Shown in pieces: positions 59,894-64,000 of a DNA stretch of 64,000 nucleotides. Both the position numbers and the translations under genes were made by a program. Below the pieces are notes generated by a model. The model saw only the letters and a program-made list of their open reading frames with translations. It searched no databases and was not told the origin of the DNA. Source of the stretch: Strix aluco (lineage: Eukaryota > Chordata > Aves > Strigiformes > Strigidae). Each line of letters begins with the position of its first letter. Positions within the stretch are counted from its first letter, which is position 1. The stretch lies in NCBI RefSeq assembly GCF_031877795.1, contig NC_133942.1, forward strand, positions 4,774,001 through 4,838,000, in the 5' to 3' direction.

Positions 59894-59986
59894 ATGGCTG
59901 CCGCAGCGGGCCCCGTGTTGCATCTCATAGTCAGGTTCTTGCAGGTCCTGGTGACCTCTCCTTACGTGCGGAGCATTTATGTGTAG
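59894..59986 (+). CDS. Small ORF, 30 codons, good start context (speculative)
   Basis: An ATG in strong context (A at -3, G at +4) opens a 30-codon frame beginning MAAAAGPVLH and ending PYVRSIYV before TAG. The middle is hydrophobic (VLHLIVRFLQVLV), so a membrane segment or signal-anchor is conceivable. The start lies in a small CpG cluster (CCCGCAACATGGCTGCCGC, GCGGGCC), and the AACATGGCTGCC word resembles a YY1 site. Such sites often overlap the first ATG of ubiquitous genes, so a decayed first exon or retrocopy fragment is also possible. No family was recognised. Confidence 0.15.
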   Translation: MAAAAGPVLHLIVRFLQVLVTSPYVRSIYV

Positions 59987-60524
59987 GTTCATGGTGAGTT
60001 AAATCCCGAGGCTCTGACTCCACTGAGTTCCGGAGTGCTGGAATAAGAAGTGATTTGGGACCTCGGTGTGCAGCCTTTGGAGAAGATGCTAACGCACGTG
60101 CTTTCCCCCTTCCTCAGTCCCATAGTATAGGAAGCCTTGAGCACTTCAGGTGTTTGGAGGTTTCCACTCACTCTTTCCCTCACCTGCTCTTGTCTTTAAG
60201 ACTCAGGGCTGCGTGACAGACCATGAGTCCTGAAGGCAGGTTTGTGGGCACAGAGTATACCATGGGGGGGACACAGTCTTCTCTCCCAGAATGATTGTGC
60301 AATCTCTGCAGCTTTCCGAATACCTGGTAGTCCAGAAGAGAAACTGAGCCCAAGCCTCCTGAAAAGTAGTGTGCTTTCTAGCCAAAATGAAGCTGTTAGA
60401 GCTTTAAAGTGGGCCATGAGACTTCCTTTGTACAGAATGAATTCAAGACAGTGGAAAGTTTCCGAGCTTGAATGTAGCTTGTGAGCCAGGAGCTTGAGTG
60501 ATCACATGACTCCATTGGACAGAC

Positions 60525-60549
60525 TGCACACACGTGCATGCACATGTGC
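60525..60549. repeat. 25-nt perfectly alternating pyrimidine/purine tract
   Basis: From 60525 to 60549 every pyrimidine is followed by a purine (TGCACACACGTGCATGCACA and on). The tract contains CACGTG and the palindrome GCACATGTGC. Such sequence can adopt Z-DNA, and CACGTG is a bHLH E-box. Confidence 0.7.
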
Positions 60550-61619
60550 CTGCGAGCACATACCATTGTGGTTTCTGTACTAGTTTTTGTTATTTCTCAA
60601 TATTCCCATTAATATTTAATGTATTTATCTTGGTTGCTGGTAATTACAGCAGTGAAAGTGCTGACTCTGGTGTCCTTCAGGGACATGACATTGTCTTGGG
60701 ACAACCCAACATTTTTGTGTGGGCCTGCAAAAAATGTTCTGCCCACTACCCTCCAACCCCAAGAACATTCCTGGTTTCTCTGATAACATCCTTAAGCACA
60801 GCGCTGACATAAAGACTTTTGTGTAGATGAATGACTTCACACTTCCAAACATTATTTATTTTCCAGGACTTCTGGGTCACTAGAAGCTATTTGGGTTCTA
60901 CCTGTTCCTCGTAAGAAGGACATCAGCTATCTCAGTTCTATACCTACAGTGTCCTTCCGTTTCACGGAAAATATTTTGCAAATAAATTTGGCAAGACTAG
61001 TAAGCAGGGAATGAGCGTCCAGACCAGGACAGGCTGGCGTAAGGGTGGTACCCTGCTAGCTTTTGGGAAGGTGGTAAATGAAATGGGAAAAGAATAGTCC
61101 TGGTAGGGAGGACGAGCTGGGTGAACTCCAGGCAGGGAACAACAGAGGGTGCTGCAGGTCACCGCTGAGCCGAGTTGACAGCTGTGGAGAGGGTGGCACA
61201 TGCTTCCCTTAAGGTGCAGGGATGCAGCTGTGACCCTTGGGGGTGTCGGGTTGTGTTGCGATGATGATTGTGGGGGAATGATGGGTCAGGAACAACTGAG
61301 GTGCAGCCGGCTAACGGCAGGTACTAGCCAGCTGGGTTCATGTCTCTCTTTAAAATCAGGTCAAGCAGAGTCCTGCTTTCATCCTAAGCGAAAGGGCTGT
61401 GTTTAGGAAGTCGTGGCTCTCAACCAGCTGGCTTGTCTGTGGGAGCTGGGAGCGCTGCAGGGCAGGGGAGAGGATTCACTCAGACAGACTGTGCACACAG
61501 GTACCCTCCAGCTTGATGCACAAAGCAGGATTTTGCCTTTGTGAACATTTGCCAATTATAACATATCATGTGCGTCAATAGTGCCTCTAACTTGCCTTAA
61601 TACCTTTTTATGAGAATAA

Positions 61620-61760
61620 AATTTGTTCTTATATGGTGCTTTTCATGCTTGAGGCAGTTCAAAGCGCTTCGCTAAGCACAGTAATGAGTTAGATCTGGGG
61701 AGTGCAGTGATTGTGTAGGCAAATACAGGCACTATTATGTGCTCTGCAATAATTCACAGA
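61620..61760 (+). repeat. Possible ancient SINE fragment
   Basis: TTATATGGTGCTTTTCATGC, TCAAAGCGCTTCGC and AGTAATGAGTTA resemble the 'tatatagcgcttttcat ... tcaaagcgctttgcaaa ... taatgaatta' segment of ancient amniote SINEs. The similarity ends after about 140 bp. Weak. Confidence 0.35.
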
Positions 61761-64000
61761 GCCGCCTATGCTAGAAACTGTTTTATTTATTGAAGGGAGG
61801 AATGTTGGCTGGATCTCATAGTTGTCCTCTGGAAGATTTTAATGATCTTAGCTTCCATATAGAACGGCACCTCAGAGAAGTTGGAGCCAAGGGACCTCAC
61901 TCGAGGAATGACACGTGTAGCTATGCAGCACCAAGGCAGCTGTGTCCGCTGAGGTGAGGGCCCCAAGATCAGCTGCAGCCCTCGAGCTGCAGGATTTACC
62001 TTTCTCAAGCATATTACATCTCTCTGAATCCTCTCAGTGCCTTTGGGCTGACTCTGATGTCCTCTTTTACCTTATTTTTACTTATAAAATAAAAGGGTTT
62101 TTGTGTGCAGGACCTTCCACCCTAGGTCTTGAAGAGGGATTACTGAGGTTAACAGTGACACTGTGAAACACCATGGAAGCACTGCTGTTCTCCACAGGAA
62201 TAAAAGGAGAATTAAGGCTAGACCCAAGCAGATGTCTGACATGAAATTTGTGCAGAATTTAGGCACCTCAGTCCAAAGCCATGATCCTGAAAAACCTGCT
62301 CTCAGCTTTCCCTGCTGCAGGAGCTGCCTATGCATGGCAGACTCTTAATTCTCAGTGTTTAACTTCTTTCTGTGCCTTCTCAAAGGCACCTGGGGATATG
62401 TCTTCCCAGACAGACCTTTCCTGCTGACCTGCTGGGCAAGACTGACTGGGATTTCTCCCTAAAATATTTGGGTCAAAATAAACTGGTCTGGTGGAGAAGG
62501 GCAGTAGCTTCTTCCACTGGCCTGCCCATCTGTGCTGGTAGACACCCTGTGCATGACTGCAAAACACTATGTGCAGTCCAGTTCTCAAAGTAAATTCATG
62601 TCATTTTACCTTTTCTAGAAAAGGCCAAATGAACCCTAGTACATTGCCCTCAGCTTCTGTGGGTATATAGTGAGGGTTGGGGCGTCCTTCCTCCTATTAG
62701 ATAGGCCTTGGTGGAAAATACACGTTATCCAATTCTGCACTGCAGCGGTATTTCTCCAAAGGGAGACAGCTTTTTCCTACTGCTGTATGATTACAGAAGC
62801 CTAATTAAGAAAGCGAGTGGAGTCAAACAGGAAGATGCTGCCCCTCTAGGTGTTGTCTCAGCGTACACATCTTCAGACACTCATTACTTACACACCGACC
62901 TGCTCTGTGCAGCTTGACTCTTTTTCGGCTGTTTAGTGGATTCAGCTTACTGAAGTGTTTGCCTTCGTGGCAGAGGCTCTACCCCGCCGTGTCCCCTTTG
63001 CACACTACAGCAGTGGTAATTAGCAAAACAGTTAAAGAAAGAAGTTTCTTTGGCATTTGTGACGCCCCAGGAAGCATCTCATGTTCAAGGATAGCCTTGA
63101 AACTCCTCCTTAAGCTCCTATGAGGCCACTTACGCTGCGGCCTCCTGGGAACAAAGAGAATTTGCATGACTTTTCAACATCTCCTGCCTGCCCAGTGATT
63201 TGTGTGTTAACTCTGAATAACAGTCATTACCTCTCTGGAGTTCAGGGCACCAGAGGGTTTCAAACTGCATTGCAAACAGGGCAACCCCGCTGACATGAAT
63301 AGAGCTGGTCAATTTGGAGTGTAAACAGAGTCTGACGACTTAGCAAATTCACTTCCTAGCCATCATAGCAGTAAGGATAGAAAGGTGTCACTTCAGTCTC
63401 CTCTGGAATGGGACAGGGGACAGCAAAACTACGCCCGGGCAAGGCTGTAATTAAAGACTAATACTATTTCTAATTGAAACCAGACAAAACATTCAAGTAG
63501 ACAGCCTACAAGTGCTTTAGAAAAAGTGGAAAGCAAATGCTTTTTGTATAAGAATTAATCTTTATGCCTCACTAGGGTCATAAGTACCAGTGAGAGTGCA
63601 AGGAGAGAATTCAGCTCAGTCAGCATCGGTCTGTAAAAATCTATGTCCAGTTTTGCACTTAATTCTGTTTATCTGGGGCTATTATTAGCTCTTTTCAGTT
63701 TCTCTGTGAAGATCTGTGTGTTAGGTCTACTGAACACTCTTGCACATAAAGCTCCATCATTGATTGCTTGGGCAGCTAAATTGGATAGACAGCTCACTAC
63801 TCAAAGGTATCTTAACTTTGCATCCTTTTCTGCTGGGGCAAGAATACGATGGAGGACTTCAATCTTATTGTAATCTGCTTGTACACACTGCTTTTCTAAT
63901 TTCATGCCTAGATATGACATTTCCATTACAAAGGAGTTTTGTTGGTTGAGCTCTGCTGGTCTGGGTCTTTCAAAAGCTGATCAGAGCTTCTGGTCATGTG

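Larger units (their letters stand above)
52233..64000. other. Mostly unique sequence, no recognised gene
   Basis: Listed separately are an ancient SINE (54480-54765), a CA-rich tract (55711-55772), poly-T (55847-55862), a small ORF (59894-59986), an alternating purine/pyrimidine tract (60525-60549) and a possible SINE scrap (61620-61760). The rest carries only short open frames on both strands. Confidence 0.45.

Noticed and set aside
1-64000. Endogenous retrovirus, CRISPR array, tRNA, rRNA, bacterial operon or other accessory system
   Set aside because: I looked for LTR-like terminal repeats, primer-binding words, regular spaced repeats, tRNA cloverleaf boxes and bacterial gene density. None was seen.

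Overview
The window looks like bird nuclear DNA that lies between genes or inside a very large intron. The evidence for a bird is the dominant repeat family, CR1 LINEs. Several copies carry the 3' tail built on ATTCTATGATTCTATGA, and they range from young copies with open RT C-terminal frames to very decayed ones. Repeat density is low, there are no Alu/B1-type SINEs, and only scraps of ancient amniote repeats (MIR/CORE-SINE, an L2-like tail) remain. No bacterial, viral or organellar feature is visible. I did not recognise one complete protein-coding gene, tRNA, rRNA or known ncRNA. Almost every open frame is shorter than about 130 codons, and the two longest (235 and 215 codons) are explained by a CR1 fragment and by chance.

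Layout. 1-6.1 kb: unique sequence with TG/TA-rich low-complexity patches and one splice-bounded open frame (5030-5188). 6.1-6.9 kb: decayed LINE RT scrap (6100-6235) and a MIR-like SINE (6688-6912). 10.4-12.4 kb: two CR1 3' fragments on the minus strand. 12.4-26.7 kb: mostly unique, with a possible conserved regulatory block near 14.8 kb and several small exon-like intervals. 26.8-29.3 kb: ancient amniote repeats and old CR1 pieces. 31.6-32.6 kb: a 5'-truncated CR1 flanked by an 8-bp repeat, followed by a 298-nt splice-bounded open frame. 34.0-35.3 kb: an ancient CR1 split by a younger CR1. 41.3-41.8 kb: a sister copy of that younger CR1. 43.7-50.7 kb: the most CpG-rich part of the window. 51.9-52.2 kb: a CR1 fragment of a third type. 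54.5-54.8 kb: an ancient SINE. 52.3-64 kb: otherwise unique, with a CpG-containing small ORF near 59.9 kb and a 25-nt alternating purine/pyrimidine tract near 60.5 kb.

Nothing here shows genes working together. The supportable content is the transposon history (three CR1 age classes, one nested insertion, two probable target-site duplications). A set of weak exon, CpG-patch and conserved-element candidates needs RNA-seq or multi-species alignment to confirm. I found no previously undescribed biological system.
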